The position numbers were made by a program, and so were the translations under genes. From Melanopsichium pennsylvanicum (Eukaryota; Basidiomycota; Ustilaginomycetes; Ustilaginales): 64,000 bases of DNA. Shown here in pieces: positions 11,220-23,876 of the stretch (its first letter is position 1; every line of letters begins with the position of its first letter). The DNA lies in assembly GCA_900208305.1 (NCBI GenBank), contig OAPG01000001.1, forward strand, positions 2,170,001 to 2,234,000, read 5' to 3'. The notes beneath the pieces were generated by a model. The model did no database searches. It was not told the DNA's origin and saw only the letters and a program-made list of their open reading frames with translations.

Positions 11220-14200
11220 ATGCCGCGAAGAGGCAACCTCGGCGGTCACCGTGTGGTGATCGCATCGCTCTTTCTTCCAGACACGCTCAGCTTCATCGAA
11301 CCAGGATACGAGTCTGCGCTTGCCGAATCTCCAGAAGAATCCACCGCCCCACCTTCACCGGATTCGCTTGCTTCAGATGCACCGCTCCCAATACACGAGC
11401 TCTCTTCGCGACTGGCAGCTTCGATGTCTATGTCGTCTCAGGATCGCCAGTCACGCTCGATGCCCGTGCCCGCGCGGACTCCCAAAAATCGCCAGCCTTC
11501 GTTCACGGACACCAAAATCAACATGAGCGAGCTCATGTACGAAGCGGCCGCCATCCCGAAATTGGACGTGCGCGATGGGGCCATCTCAGGAGCTTCGAGT
11601 CCGTTGACGCATTCTCGCAGAGGCTCCACGTCGGAGCATACCGCGACCGCGGGAGCGACTGAAGCTTCAGATATTCCTGTCGCGCCCGCATCGGATCATG
11701 GCCGAGCAGCGATGACGCCGGATCCAGGTGCTTCCAGCTCGTTCTCGACTTCACCTCTGCCAGGACAGACAGCTCCCACCGCTATCACCTCGAACGCTCC
11801 CAAGAGTCGTCGGTCGAGCTTCAATACCAACACCAGTAGCGGCACGGCTCTGGCACCCGCGGCCAATATCCCGGAGGGTAGTGGTACGCGTACGCCTGGC
11901 GCAAGAGCCGGTGGCAAGCTTGGCATCACCACACCCCTCAGTATCATCTCGGATCTCGCTGCTAGGCGAGGTGGCCCCATTCCGACACTTGCCGCTACCG
12001 CCGATAGCGAGAGGCATCATCCTTTCGGTTCAGGTGCTGTCACTCCCATGGCAGGCACACAGACCCCAGGAAACGCCAATCGCCCACCAGGACTGGCTCG
12101 CGCTTTCCCTTCGTCGCTGAGCATGACCAGGGCAAATCCATCAGGCACCGTCTCGGCTGGACCTGGTCAGCTGCCTACGCTCAAGAGCCTAGCCGCATCA
12201 AAATCTACTGCCGGGCCGTCTGGGTCCAAGACACCCGGTGTTCCCTCGGCCTTGCAAAGCTCCAAGACGGCAAGTGCAGTAGCAAGTGGTTCCACGAACG
12301 ACCATGGAAGAGGTGTAGCACCACTGTCAGCGAGCAGTCAGGTTCGCAAAGCAAGTACTCCGACCGGCGAGAGGCCCTCATCACGCGAATTGCTTGGCCG
12401 TGCTCGAACTCCCAGGGAGCGCTCTGTCACCTCATCACCCACTGCATCCGTCAAAGGCCGACTTCATCATATCAGTGGGGCGGTTGGTAGCAGCAACAAT
12501 CAAGGCCCGCCTGCTGCTCCTTCTTCGGTATTTAGCCGCAATCGAAGCTTCCGATCCGCGACACGTCGCGGAAGCGGGCGTCGAACCTCTTCCACCAGCC
12601 GATCGCAGCTGGGAAGGAGAACCTCTACAGCCTCGCTCGACACTGTGGCCGACGATGACGACGTGGCGCTCCCACCCTTCGAGTTCGTCAGCAACCCTTC
12701 GGCCAACGGTGGTCTTATCAATGCAGTCAAGAGCATTGAGCGAGAACGTCTCCGTGCTGGCAAGCTCTACGTCGGCACTCCCGCTATGTCCACAGAAGGC
12801 TGGCTCGGTCCCAATGAGAAGCGCCAACTCGAGCAAAAATATCTCAAGGAGCGATCATCGATGCCCGTCTGGCTGGACGACGACGACTTCGACCTCAGCT
12901 ACAATCGATTCTGCAAGCAGATCTTGTGGCCGACTTTTCACTACACGTCGCCGACGTCCAAGGGACTTGACAATGAACATGAAGCTTTTCGTGCTTACTG
13001 GGAGGTCAACCGACGCTTTGCCGATGCCATCGAAGATGTTTACCAAGAGGGCGATATTGTCTGGATCAACGACTACCACTTGCTACTTGTGGCGCAGATG
13101 GTGCGCGAACGCCTGCCACATGCCACCATCGGACTTTTCGTACACATCGCTTTTCCGTCTTCGGAGATCTTCCGTTGCTTGAGTATGCGTGAGACGCTGC
13201 TCAGGGGTATGCTTGGCGCCGATCTCATCGGTTTTCAGACGCATAACTTTTGCCGACATTTCCGCCAAACCGTCAGCCGCATCCTGCAGCTCGAGGCGAC
13301 GCCAAAGGGCGTGCAGCTCGAGGGCAGTTTCGTCACCGTGGCACCGTTCCCCATCGGTATCGATGTGCGAAGCTTAAACGCCAAGCGACAAGACCCCGAG
13401 GTGAGCGAATGGGTTGCGCAGTTGCGTCAGAAGTACGCCGGCAAGCGCATCATCGTTGGTCGAGACAAGCTGGATTGGATCAAGGGTGTCAGGCAGAAGC
13501 TGCTTGCTTTCGAGGCCTTCTTGGACGAAAATCCCAAGTGGGCGGGCGAGGTCGTGCTCATCCAAGTCGCATTGGCTACCACGGAAGAGAACGAGGAGAT
13601 TGGTGAGGCCACCGATGTGGTCTCGCGCATCAACAATAAGTACAGCTCGCTCACCTACCAGCCAGTGGTATTCTTGCACGTGCAAGATATCACCTTTAGC
13701 CAATACCTGGCGTTGCTGACGGTAGCAGACTGCTTCTTGGCGACCAGTTTGCGCGAAGGCATGAATCTGACCTCGCACGAGTTTGTTGTCTGCCAGGAGG
13801 TCAGCCATCGTCCTCTAATACTTTCCGAATTCACAGGCACATACTCGGGTCTTCGCGCATGCATCGGCATCAATCCCTGGAACACAAAGCAAGTTGCTCA
13901 TGCTATCCACAAGGCGCTGACGATGGACGAATCAGAGATGGTGCAGCGCTGGACCGATCTGCATCGTGTTGTCGTTACACAGACCGCGCAGCAGTGGATC
14001 ACATCCTTGCTCGGCCACCTCGAACGAGCACACTTGGAGCAGGAGCGGCTCGAGAACATGTTTGTGCCTCGACTGGAAGTGGCACAGCTCGTATCGGAAT
14101 GGCGTGCCGCCCACTCGCGCCTCTTGCTCATCGATCTCGAGGAGACGCTTGTCACTTATAGGCCGGTCCTCGCACACGATGAAGGGGGTTTCCGCCCGCC

Positions 14201-15188
14201 CGAATGGCTCTTTAAGCTGCTCAATGACTTGGCAGCGGATAGCAAGAATGTGGTCTATATCCTCAGTGGCATGGGCACAGACGACCTGGACCGGATCGCC
14301 TCACGCATCGACAGCGTTGGCTTTGTTGCTGAAGACGGCTGCTTCGTCAAACACGCCGGCGAAAACCATTGGAACAGCCTTGTTGCGCCCTTCGATCTTA
14401 AACCCGTACGCGACATCCTGTCGTACTTTACTGAACGAACCCCGAACTCGTACATTGAAGAGCGCAGCGCATCCATGTGCTGGCGTTTCTGGAACGACAC
14501 AATGGGCGACCGCAATACGCACGAAGCGCAATGGGCCCGTCGACAATCGGCGGAAGTGGCCAATTTGATCCACGAACGATTCTCGCACTCACTCCGAGTG
14601 GTACCGTGCCGCACCAACTGTTTGATTTTGCCACGTCACGCCAGTCGTGTAGCAGCAGTACAACACATTATCATGCAAATGTCCATTGTCGGCCCCTTCC
14701 CCACGGCCGGACAAAACAACAGCAGCGGCCAGCATTCGTCCACCTCGACGCCGTCCCTCTCGTCACAGAAGCCCACAGACGATACTCGTCGGCTCGCCGA
14801 TCAGCCTCCACTGGAAAGTGCGTACAAACAACCTTCGAACTACTGGCCTATGCCTCAACCTACTGCGCACAGCACGCGTGCCTCAAGCCCTGTTGTCCAC
14901 CATCACTCTCCCATGCGGAGCCATGCAGGCTCTGTCTCTCATCATCTACCGCATCATTTCCACCAGAGACACACATTCGATTTCGTCCTCGCGCTTAGCC
15001 AGGATGAGAAGCTGTTGTCATACGTCAATACTCTGGATCTGTTCGCACCCGTGACTTGCACGACAGTGGACTTGGACAAGAATAGGGGCACGGAAGCGGC
15101 CTATTTTCTGGCGCAGGAGGATGTGCAGGAGGCACTGGAAGAAATGGTTGGGTTCCGCGCGAGAGATTTGAAGTGGGCCAATCGTTGA
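11220..15188 (+). CDS. Trehalose-6-phosphate synthase/phosphatase complex, regulatory subunit-like (TPS3/TSL1 type)
   Basis: Single open frame of 1322 residues. It starts with a glycosyltransferase-20 strand (GHRVVIASLFLPDTLSF), is then interrupted by about 460 residues of Ser/Thr/Pro-rich disordered sequence, and resumes near residue 485 with PFEFVSNPSANGGL, VWINDYHLLLVAQMV, FVHIAFPSSEIFR and MLGADLIGFQTHNF. From about residue 960 there is a HAD phosphatase-like domain. Catalytic motifs are changed in both. The usual DRLDYIKG reads DKLDWIKG near residue 747, and LRDGMNL reads LREGMNL near residue 844. The phosphatase nucleophile motif DxDGT reads DLEET near residue 970, and SGR reads SGM. 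In yeast, Tps3 and Tsl1 are inactive scaffolds that hold Tps1 and Tps2 together; the long phospho-acceptor-rich insertion fits a regulated subunit. Loss of catalysis is inferred from the motifs. Confidence 0.9.
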   Translation: MPRRGNLGGHRVVIASLFLPDTLSFIEPGYESALAESPEESTAPPSPDSLASDAPLPIHELSSRLAASMSMSSQDRQSRSMPVPARTPKNRQPSFTDTKINMSELMYEAAAIPKLDVRDGAISGASSPLTHSRRGSTSEHTATAGATEASDIPVAPASDHGRAAMTPDPGASSSFSTSPLPGQTAPTAITSNAPKSRRSSFNTNTSSGTALAPAANIPEGSGTRTPGARAGGKLGITTPLSIISDLAARRGGPIPTLAATADSERHHPFGSGAVTPMAGTQTPGNANRPPGLARAFPSSLSMTRANPSGTVSAGPGQLPTLKSLAASKSTAGPSGSKTPGVPSALQSSKTASAVASGSTNDHGRGVAPLSASSQVRKASTPTGERPSSRELLGRARTPRERSVTSSPTASVKGRLHHISGAVGSSNNQGPPAAPSSVFSRNRSFRSATRRGSGRRTSSTSRSQLGRRTSTASLDTVADDDDVALPPFEFVSNPSANGGLINAVKSIERERLRAGKLYVGTPAMSTEGWLGPNEKRQLEQKYLKERSSMPVWLDDDDFDLSYNRFCKQILWPTFHYTSPTSKGLDNEHEAFRAYWEVNRRFADAIEDVYQEGDIVWINDYHLLLVAQMVRERLPHATIGLFVHIAFPSSEIFRCLSMRETLLRGMLGADLIGFQTHNFCRHFRQTVSRILQLEATPKGVQLEGSFVTVAPFPIGIDVRSLNAKRQDPEVSEWVAQLRQKYAGKRIIVGRDKLDWIKGVRQKLLAFEAFLDENPKWAGEVVLIQVALATTEENEEIGEATDVVSRINNKYSSLTYQPVVFLHVQDITFSQYLALLTVADCFLATSLREGMNLTSHEFVVCQEVSHRPLILSEFTGTYSGLRACIGINPWNTKQVAHAIHKALTMDESEMVQRWTDLHRVVVTQTAQQWITSLLGHLERAHLEQERLENMFVPRLEVAQLVSEWRAAHSRLLLIDLEETLVTYRPVLAHDEGGFRPPEWLFKLLNDLAADSKNVVYILSGMGTDDLDRIASRIDSVGFVAEDGCFVKHAGENHWNSLVAPFDLKPVRDILSYFTERTPNSYIEERSASMCWRFWNDTMGDRNTHEAQWARRQSAEVANLIHERFSHSLRVVPCRTNCLILPRHASRVAAVQHIIMQMSIVGPFPTAGQNNSSGQHSSTSTPSLSSQKPTDDTRRLADQPPLESAYKQPSNYWPMPQPTAHSTRASSPVVHHHSPMRSHAGSVSHHLPHHFHQRHTFDFVLALSQDEKLLSYVNTLDLFAPVTCTTVDLDKNRGTEAAYFLAQEDVQEALEEMVGFRARDLKWANR

Positions 15189-15502
15189 TCGATCTGCTCT
15201 CTAATCCGGACGTTCGTGTGCCGACATCCATTCACGATCTACACAATCTCCTATCTAGATAACAGCTTGCCCACGAGGGCTGTTGATTGGAAGTTGGCCG
15301 AAGCGAGCATTCCCCGACATCCGATAATTTGGGGACAGATCGCCGGCGGATGTTGCAACTCCGCCTGTTTAGCATCGCCATTGCACCTTCTGTACCTTAT
15401 CATGTCTCTGCGTACCAGCGTCTCAGTAGCAATCACATCGCAAACTCATGCGACCCGAATTCAGGATTCGATAGCGTGGACGAATGAGAGGATCGCATTG
15501 TT

Positions 15503-15543
15503 GCATGCATGTGCAATGCATGTGCAATGCATGTGCAATGCAC
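15503..15543 (+). repeat. Short tandem repeat, 11-bp unit
   Basis: About three and a half copies of an 11-base unit of the form GTGCAATGCAT, with a leading GCATGCAT. The unit is partly palindromic (ATGCAT), so the array could fold back on itself. No known function. Confidence 0.85.
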
Positions 15544-15755
15544 GCCCCACGTTGTTGGTCTTGAGATGAAACGCATTGAAAAGAACGGGCGTAAGGCGAC
15601 TGGTTGAAGGCCCGACCGAGCATAGCAGAGCTTCGTCAGTTTTAGCAGGTGAAGCGTGGGATTTTAGTGGGCTTGGCATGATCGCTTGTACGAGATACGG
15701 TGAGAGCTGCACAGCTAGCAGCAAAATTTCTGGCAGAAGGAACCAAGTCGGGATA

Positions 15756-15804
15756 CGAGATGCGCGATGCGCGATGCGAAATGCGAGATGCGAGATGCCA
15801 GATG
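15756..15804 (+). repeat. Tandem repeat, seven copies of a 7-bp unit
   Basis: Forty-nine bases that divide exactly into seven 7-base units: CGAGATG, CGCGATG (twice), CGAAATG, CGAGATG (twice), CCAGATG. Every unit ends in ATG and starts with C. It lies in non-coding DNA about 250 bases from the 11-bp array. Confidence 0.9.
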
Positions 15805-18800
15805 GGCATGCACAAAAGGCTCCAGTTGTCAGATCTTGGCTCTTTGATGACGGCTGGATGATTGGTGTTGAGAACTTGGCTGCCTGTGTTGAGGATGTCT
15901 CAAGGATGCTACTCTCCTTCATCCAAGAGCAAGTACTCGTCGTTACCGGGATCGGGACCTAGAACTGGGTGTCAATAGCATCGACTCACTCCGGCGCAAT
16001 TAGGCAATGCTGGCAAAGTGCTTGTCGCATAATTCACTATGTGTTGCCCTTGAGACATGAATTTCAATGACACATCATGGAAATCAGCTGATGGGTGATA
16101 AGGTGAGCCGCACCTTGCTGGTCGCCAGAATCTTCATGCATAAAAGTGCCTTTTTGAATTTCCACCATGCGGCCGTTTAGGAAACTGTACCGGCTCGTTC
16201 CGGATGTTTGCCCCATCAGATAAAAGCCGCCTTGAAGTCAGTTTGAAACAAAGTAACTAGATCTGCCTGCAGCTTTCACGAGCAAACATTTATAACCCTC
16301 GAACTCGATTGAGAGCTCTCGTGCTCATTGGGTAACAACATGGGCACGTGGAAAAGAGACATAGCCAAATTCGGAGCAAGAAGAAATGGCTGAGACCGCG
16401 CTGAAAACCCGAGAGTTTTCCTCTTCCGTGACCCCGTTCTTTGAGAATGTGCGGCTGTCTGGACGTGCACAGATTCGAGTGAGAACATACGCACTGCATC
16501 GCGCTGTTTTTCTCAGGAAGAATATATCTCGATAGGCAGAATAAGATGGTCTGGGCCCAGCCATCACACTTGTTACATCTTGCACATCTTCAATGATCCC
16601 ATCAAGGGCAACAAGTAGGAGAGAAAAACTCGGATGTTCGGGATCACCACGCCAGAACGAACTCGAAGTTACTCGCTTGGGCCACGTTGGCCTTTGCACC
16701 TTGGCGAAAGTCTTTTTGCGCCCACCATGCCTCGCTTGACGGCGACCTTCGAAGCGAGGACAGCCCAACGTACGAGCCATCATTCGGGCACCCTTAGACA
16801 AAAATTCTTGCTCGGAGGTTGACCAACACAAACATGACTACTTGTCTTCACTGGTCTCAAAAGAGCTGCACATCGTGAGTACTCTGATGAAGTGTCCCAA
16901 GAGGTATGCGAGCAACTGTAAGCGACACGGCGCGGCAAGTGAGGCGCAGTGAACTTGTGACTGTTTACATCGGTCAGGGGTTCGGGATCGGAGCGGCAAA
17001 GGCATTTCCGCCTCGACAGTCCACTACGAACGCTGTGTGTTATATTGTAGATCTGCGTCGGAGTCATCAAGGCATCCGAAGGCCATTTCTTGAGGCAAAT
17101 TGTGTAGAGTGCGGTAACCGCGGGCCGTACCACGAATTGCAGGGTATCCAGAAGGCGAACGGTAACAGCGATGTCGCTAGACGCGGTGAGCGCGATGATG
17201 CATGCCGAGGGTGGATCGGAAGTCAACACCCCGAGGTCGCGGAAGAGGAAGCATGCGAGACAAGAACTCTGTCGTTCTGTCTTTGACAAACCACGTTACA
17301 GAGTTGCTTGCACTCGGGCGGTGCTGAAATTTTTAAACGCGAACCCTTTGTCTATCAACCCGCCATGTGCTTGTGCATGCATTGATGGGGCTGCGTTGAG
17401 CGTTTGTCGCTCCTTCCGCTACATCACCGTACATGATCCATTTCTGGTCGAGCCATATGGACAAAGTCCGACTTCCGGGTCACTCGCGTTTCACCTCGCC
17501 TAATGACGGAAGATTCACGCACGAGAAAAGCAGAATCCAGCTTCTTGATCCTCTCTTCCATCTTTCACATTTTCTTTGAAGCTCGTCACGCTATTCCACT
17601 TTGGCCTCAGAGACATACAGTAGGTTGGCGCCTATTCTCACCTGTCGTCTCGCTTCTGCCAAATATGTTGTCAAGATCGTCAACCAAATTGCACAGCAAG
17701 AAGAAATTCCATCGGATCCAATCTCGATGGGAAAGAGACAGAAAATCTGTACGGGCCTTGAAGAACACAGCCTCCTGTCTTCTGTTCCCGGTCCCATCTC
17801 TAATTAAATCCACGCGGTTCGATCGTATCCGAGTGACAGAATTGTAAGCGTGCCCGTGTGTCACAGCGAGAAGATTGAAACCGAATCATTTTTTATTTAT
17901 TTATTTAATTTGTATTTGTATTCCTCTCCCTCTTTCGAGTCCAATTTGACCTAGCATGTTTTGCTTGGCTTGTTTTCCTGGCTCTGATCTTGTTCAACCT
18001 TGCCTTTGTTCGCCAGGTTGGCTGTTGAAAAAGGCGGAAAGGTATGGTCGACGAGTGCTGTTTTTTTGCCCAGCTGAACCAACTCGTAACAGATGGGCTT
18101 TGTTCGTGCAGCGAACAAAAGGTTTGGTTCTTTGTTCTGGGAAAGAGGTCCTAGACTCGTGATGGTATTGCTGGTCCCCCCTCATCAAGCAGAGCCAACT
18201 TGCAGCAGCTGGAAATGCTACAGCAAAAAAAAGGCGTAAAAAACCTCAATTCCGCCTCGGGGTGAGGCCTTTCGCACCATGTGCGATCATAGCAACGTGG
18301 TTGACCGTTTGTGCGTACTGCAGAATGACCTGCCTGGGTAGATTTTGTCTTCGAACCCCGACACACGAGGAAAGATAATACCGCAATGCACAACACGGGC
18401 AAGGCAGGGCGGGAATCAAGGGTTCGGATTACACACTCCCGAAATCTCGCAAACATGCTTTCCAGATGGCACAGAAATCTGATTAGCAACCCCATCTTTC
18501 CTCTTTTCCTTTTGCTCATACGTCAGTGGAAATCAGTTCAACTTATCGTTATCTTATGTGGTTAGTGTCTTGAAATGACCATTCCTGACCAATTGGACTC
18601 CTATCCGGACTCCAGCGCTCGTTATCATTCGAGGACGCTTTCAAATGAAAACGGATCAGAAAAAAAAAACCCCGTTCTCATGACGCAGGATACAAAATTC
18701 ATTTGGTTGCAACTTTCTATTGTGTTCGTCATGGTAGCACTTGTCTCTGAATCCACAGAGGCCCCTATGTCAAGGACAAGAAGTATGTGCCAAAAACACT

Positions 18801-21800
18801 GAACCTGAGTGCAAACGTGACTTTTTGTGGTAAATGTCCGATTGACACATGCATCAAGACCTGCTTCGCGAGTTCGGCTGTCCGAGAAAAGCGTCCCAAT
18901 TTAAGACACAGGCCCCGCGGCATGTGCTTGCATGTTGAGTCGATACATCACACAGCGATCGCGTTCGAGAAACGACACCCGAGGCATGAAAGCGGCGTGA
19001 AGGGGAGAAGGAGCGTGGCGAGGCTCGGATAACTTCGAAACGTCATCTCCAAGGGTGCGCCCTCCTAGACTCATTGAGCCCGCAAGATAGTGGGATGCGC
19101 ATCCTTGTGCAGCGATGATGCGAAGGGACGGAGTAGAGAAATAGGCCAGAAATAATGTGGGAATTGGTCACTCCGAAAGGGCTGCCACATGGCTTGGGAC
19201 GATGCGCTAAGAAGAGTAAGTTAAATACTTGCTCCCCACAGAAAAGGTCATAAGTTAGCTTCGCTTTCCATCCGACCAACCTCCATGCCCGCAGGTTGTC
19301 TCTAAAAGTGCGGATGTCCGACCGGTTCGCTGGTACCAAAATCGTGTGGTAAGTTCCCCTTGTGAAACAAATACGGGCTTTGGGTTGCAAATGCGAGATT
19401 GAGCATGCACTCTGCAGCACAAATCACGATGATGCAGTGCGTGGTTTTTCGAGACGATCGCGGTCTGACTTTTCGTCGTTCCGCGGAATCATTTTTACTT
19501 GCATTTGTTTCGCTCTTCCTATTGTTTCGACGCAGTCCCACGTTTTTGTGCTAATTCCGTTGCACAAGACAACAGCATATGTAGACAATGGCCGCGTTCG
19601 TGCGTCTGAATGGAGACAATTGTTCAGCTTCAGACAAACTGTACTAATGCGTGGACAATGAAGGAATCGTGGTCACAACAGACGGACCGGAGCTGTCACC
19701 GCTACACGTGTAAATGCGTGGACGTAACTCCTTGGCGTAGAACGAAATGATGCAAATCCCTCTTCGTCCACCGAATCCGCCTCTTCCCTCACCCAAAAGG
19801 GGTCTAAGTTCTGTGCCGTGATCATCGTACTCTTCCATTCCGAGATCAGCCACGCTTTCATCGGTCTACTGCTGAACGTGGGTCCAGCGTGAGCGATGTC
19901 GTAGACGAAAGTGGAACCAGTGAAATCAAGGTACAGAGAAGATCATGAGGTCTATTGCACGCCACACAAAAGTGGACGCGGGAGCCTTTCGTTTCCAAGA
20001 GCTGATGAAGGGTTTGTTCCCCCGCCTTGCGAGACTGTTGACGCTCTTCGAAGTCATCCTTGTCATTTTCAAATGCATCTACTTGATTCAATTGCTTGTG
20101 GAACTCTCTCCAGACATCACCTCGGCAAGAACGAGACTGAAGCGAGCAGGATCGACGGACAAAGGGAACCGATACAACGAAGAGCGAATATTGCGAGGAA
20201 GCAGTGCGATTGAAGGCTCAATGCAGAATTGACCGGCCAGCTGAATGTGACAACACATTGGGTTTTGCAGCAGGGCTCTAGAATCCAAGTGACGGGTCAC
20301 CAACCGGAGGTTGAGCGTTGTCTGACGCTGCCGCTGGTCTGCTGATTCAAGTTCAGCCCGCTTTCCGCGACACCCATGCAAGCACCTTTTTGCATAAGCA
20401 CAAACCCTCTGTTACTTATGCAACGATCCTTTCGAATTTGGATCTAGTTTCGGGGAACAAGACGAATGTGAAACGCGACCGAGCTCTTTTGGCATCCATA
20501 TTTGGAGTTGCTGACCCTTTCATGATGGATACTATCAGATCACCGCTTTTCCCCACCTCGCCTGTTCGTGAATCTAGCAGCCCTGTTCCAACGGACCCAA
20601 TCTTCTTTCAAAAAAGCACAACGTTCGGTTGAAGATGTTTCATCTTCCACGTCCTTCTTGACGCACACCCTATATAGGTGTTCGAAGGAAAACCATCTGA
20701 TCAAAGCCAAGATGCCGCACGTATTGTTGCAATGCTGGAGGATGGCGCATTGGTCGAAAGACAAGTTGGCTCCTTTGCGCAAAGGTGACCGGTGACTTCT
20801 GATACGCATGAAAAAGCGGAATGTCTTTCGTGCATCAGTGCGCCTTTGAACTCCTGGCTTCTAGAGCGGAAGGAAAAATACAGACTGCAAGCTGCTGTTC
20901 ACAGGGCTGCCAACGGGTGCTTCTAAAACCCACCTGTCTTCCGTGCTGACTCATCGTGATTGACCGTTTAGCTGTTGATTTTGAAAGGCGGGTCTGTTGA
21001 ACAGCTCTTTGAAAAGCATGCAACCTGTTTTGTCCAACTTCCTTGCAAGCCGGGCCGATTTTGAATGGAAAGAGGAATATCATAAGTCATGATCGGCTGA
21101 TTTTGGACCATTTTCTCGTGGCTCGCTTGGAAACCACAAGCCGCTACCATGCGCTACCGAGATCAAGCGATGGAAGGTGCGCGACGCACTTGATGGGTTG
21201 TACTTCAAGCTCGCGAGACCTTTTTATTTTGGTTTATTCTATCTTATCTTTTTTATTCTTTTTATTGATTTATTTACTTTCAGTTTATTTCACTTTATTT
21301 ATTTCGAAGTGAGGCGCGATTTGATTTGCAATTCTCAGCGTGAAAAGATGACAACGGTTTTGAAAATGTATAGCAGGCCAATGAAATGTGTCTAGAGGAA
21401 GCGCGTGCTTGTCGAGCTAGTCTGCCACGCTGTTTGGCAGAGCCGACTTTGAACCGAAGAGCAAAAAGAAACGAAGAGACCTTACAACAAGCTTTTGGAA
21501 GCATTTTAGGCGAAGGGGCAGCAGGTGGCGCACTCAACCCAGGCTTAGCGGTACGTTAGATTTTGTTCATGTCGGAAGTGACGGATTCCCACTCCGAACT
21601 TGGTCGATGGTAGGGCATTTGCATCAACATGTTAATCTGCCAACATGCTTCCACCAATTACCGCAGTTCTCTCAGGCTAGATCGATCCGCCGATTTCCGA
21701 CCTCTCCGCTCTTCTAAGTAAATGTTGCTAGAGTGGAATTTCCTTGGGAGATGCGATGTTGCTATTGTGCCCTGACAGTTGGAACCGATATATGCCGACG

Positions 21801-23876
21801 CCGGCTCTGTTGTCTTTCCCATGCTCCTCCCGCTAAAGTCGGGCTTGCTTCCATGTGGTGTTAATTTTGACCGCACCTCTTCGGCTTCATTTGGCTCAAT
21901 TTCGAGGAACGAGATGTTCGCGTTGGCTGTCTTGCGTTCGCGAGTATCCTTCTGTTCTCCCGGATACCGGTGACTCTCTGTCAAATGAACTTGATACCTG
22001 ACCAAATCTAGCTTTCCAATCATGTACATGTTGTGGAATTCCTGACGCGATATCAAAACAACAACGACGTCGATCGAAGATTAAGACGTCTTCGACCATC
22101 GCAATGACGGTGATGAGTGCAAGGGAGAGCGACAGGAGCTAAGGGCGCATCTCGGGGTTTGCCGAATCCGGGTGAAGCGGTAGCTAGACCGACAAATCTG
22201 GGTGCTTTAAGGATGCCATGCAGATTTCGAGATTCACCTGACGTCTGTTTCCCCCTCCCCCCCTCCACGCTGCGTTGGAAAAAGAAAACAACCACCCACG
22301 TCTCAGCTCATTTTCCGTTGCTACGTCCGCGGCACACTGCTCAGCTTCCCGACTGTCGAAGACCGGCTATCGTTTGGTTGGCTCATTATTGGTTGGCGCT
22401 GCTCTTAATCCCCGTCATTGGCCTGGCCTGATGTTCAAGAAACCCACACCCGGATCTCATCTCGACCTTCCATAGTCTTGGTCGGGTTACTGCCGAGTGT
22501 TTTGAAACTAGCAAAAAGTGACCCCAGATCCATACTCTTCCTGCTCCTTCTCGTGGGTGCTCGCTCCTGCTGCTCCTGCGAGCGCCTGCATCGGTGGACA
22601 TACATAAAAATCCATAGCCGTGCGCATCAATTGCGACAATTGCATCAGCAGAAACAGAGTAGCGGAAGCATCCACCCTTCCCCCCTGTTGACTCGGATTT
22701 CGTGTGTCCTCGAGGAAAGTCACGATGGCGGCGTCAGCTCGTGCATATGACATGGCATGGCATCTTTGGAAGAGTAAATTTCCGCTTTCCTTGAACCTGA
22801 TTTCCGCTGCCGATTCACCTCTACAAACATGGACGCTTCAAATTGATGCAGCCTGCGCTGTCTTGCAAGCCTCGTGTGTAGTGCGTGCGCCTCTTCGGGA
22901 ACAACATCGACCGGCCTGCCTCCCTGTCGGGCCAGGTGCTTCCTGAATAGCCTCTCCTTATTAGCCTTGTGTCCCTTGTCAAGACCTCCCTCTTCCTTTC
23001 TTACCACCAGATCGCGACCTCGTCATTTCGACCACTTGAGCTGCTTTCAGCAATTCGTCGCCAATAGCCTGTCGTCGAGCAGATCGAACCTCATTAATAA
23101 GAACATACATCATCTTCACCCTTACGACGTTGCTCTTTCTCGAACCGATTCGGGCCAGTCACTTTCAATAGTACACTTCATCGGGCCGTTCCGACTTAGA
23201 GCCTCTTCCATCGCTACGGCGGTCCGCCAACGCACATCAGGCACGCACAGCCTTTGCTCCACCTCGTTTCACCAACATTCGACACTAGCGACTCAGCCCA
23301 GGTTCATCTTCGTCAGCAAAACAGAGTTCAATCGAAGCCTCGTTTTCCCTGCCGTCTTGCAGCCTGAGCATATCTTTCTTTCATCCTCTTCGGCTTGGCC
23401 CCAATTTCGACCCTTTATCCGCTTGCCTAACCATTCATCGACGTCGTGCCTCGGCAACCCTTGGCTCCATTCCTGTCCATCCGCTAGTCCTATCCCCACC
23501 TATACTTACTTCGAGCCTTGATTAAGGTTAAGCCGAAACAAACTCAAGCCTTGGCAAATCCGATCCTTCAGCCTAGTCGGTCTCTACCTTCATATTCTCG
23601 CTCAATTCGCCGGTAGCCGTGTGTGCCACAGGACTGTCTAGTACAGAGACCCATCCGTGGTCACGCAAATCAACCTCTATTTGAATGCCCACCATTCCTT
23701 CAGGGACTTTCGATCAGTGACACAGAATTGCAAGACATCCATCGCAGGAATTCGGCTCATTCGGCTCTTGCCTTCTTTATCAGATTCTTTTCCTCAAAGG
23801 GATCTACTTGCCCAACATTTCGCCCATCACCGTCGACTTTGCTTTGAGCAGCAGAAAGCTCTTGCCGCCTATCACC

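Larger units (their letters stand above)
15189..23876. other. 8.7-kb stretch without a convincing gene
   Basis: No frame here matches a family I know, and the small frames on both strands overlap freely, as in non-coding DNA. The longest are about 170 codons on the minus strand (16325-16831 and 16780-17289). I found no transposase, reverse transcriptase, terminal repeats or tRNA. It contains two short tandem repeats (15.50 and 15.76 kb) and T-rich low-complexity stretches near 17.89 and 21.22-21.30 kb. The last kilobase (about 22.7-23.87 kb) is pyrimidine-rich and is probably the promoter and long 5' leader of the zinc-cluster factor. Small, fast-evolving secreted-protein genes could be missed by eye. 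Confidence 0.5.

Noticed and set aside
21210..21310. Hydrophobic frame that could look like a small membrane protein
   Set aside because: Arises from a T-rich low-complexity stretch (TTTATTT units) and has no conserved or polar features expected of a real protein.
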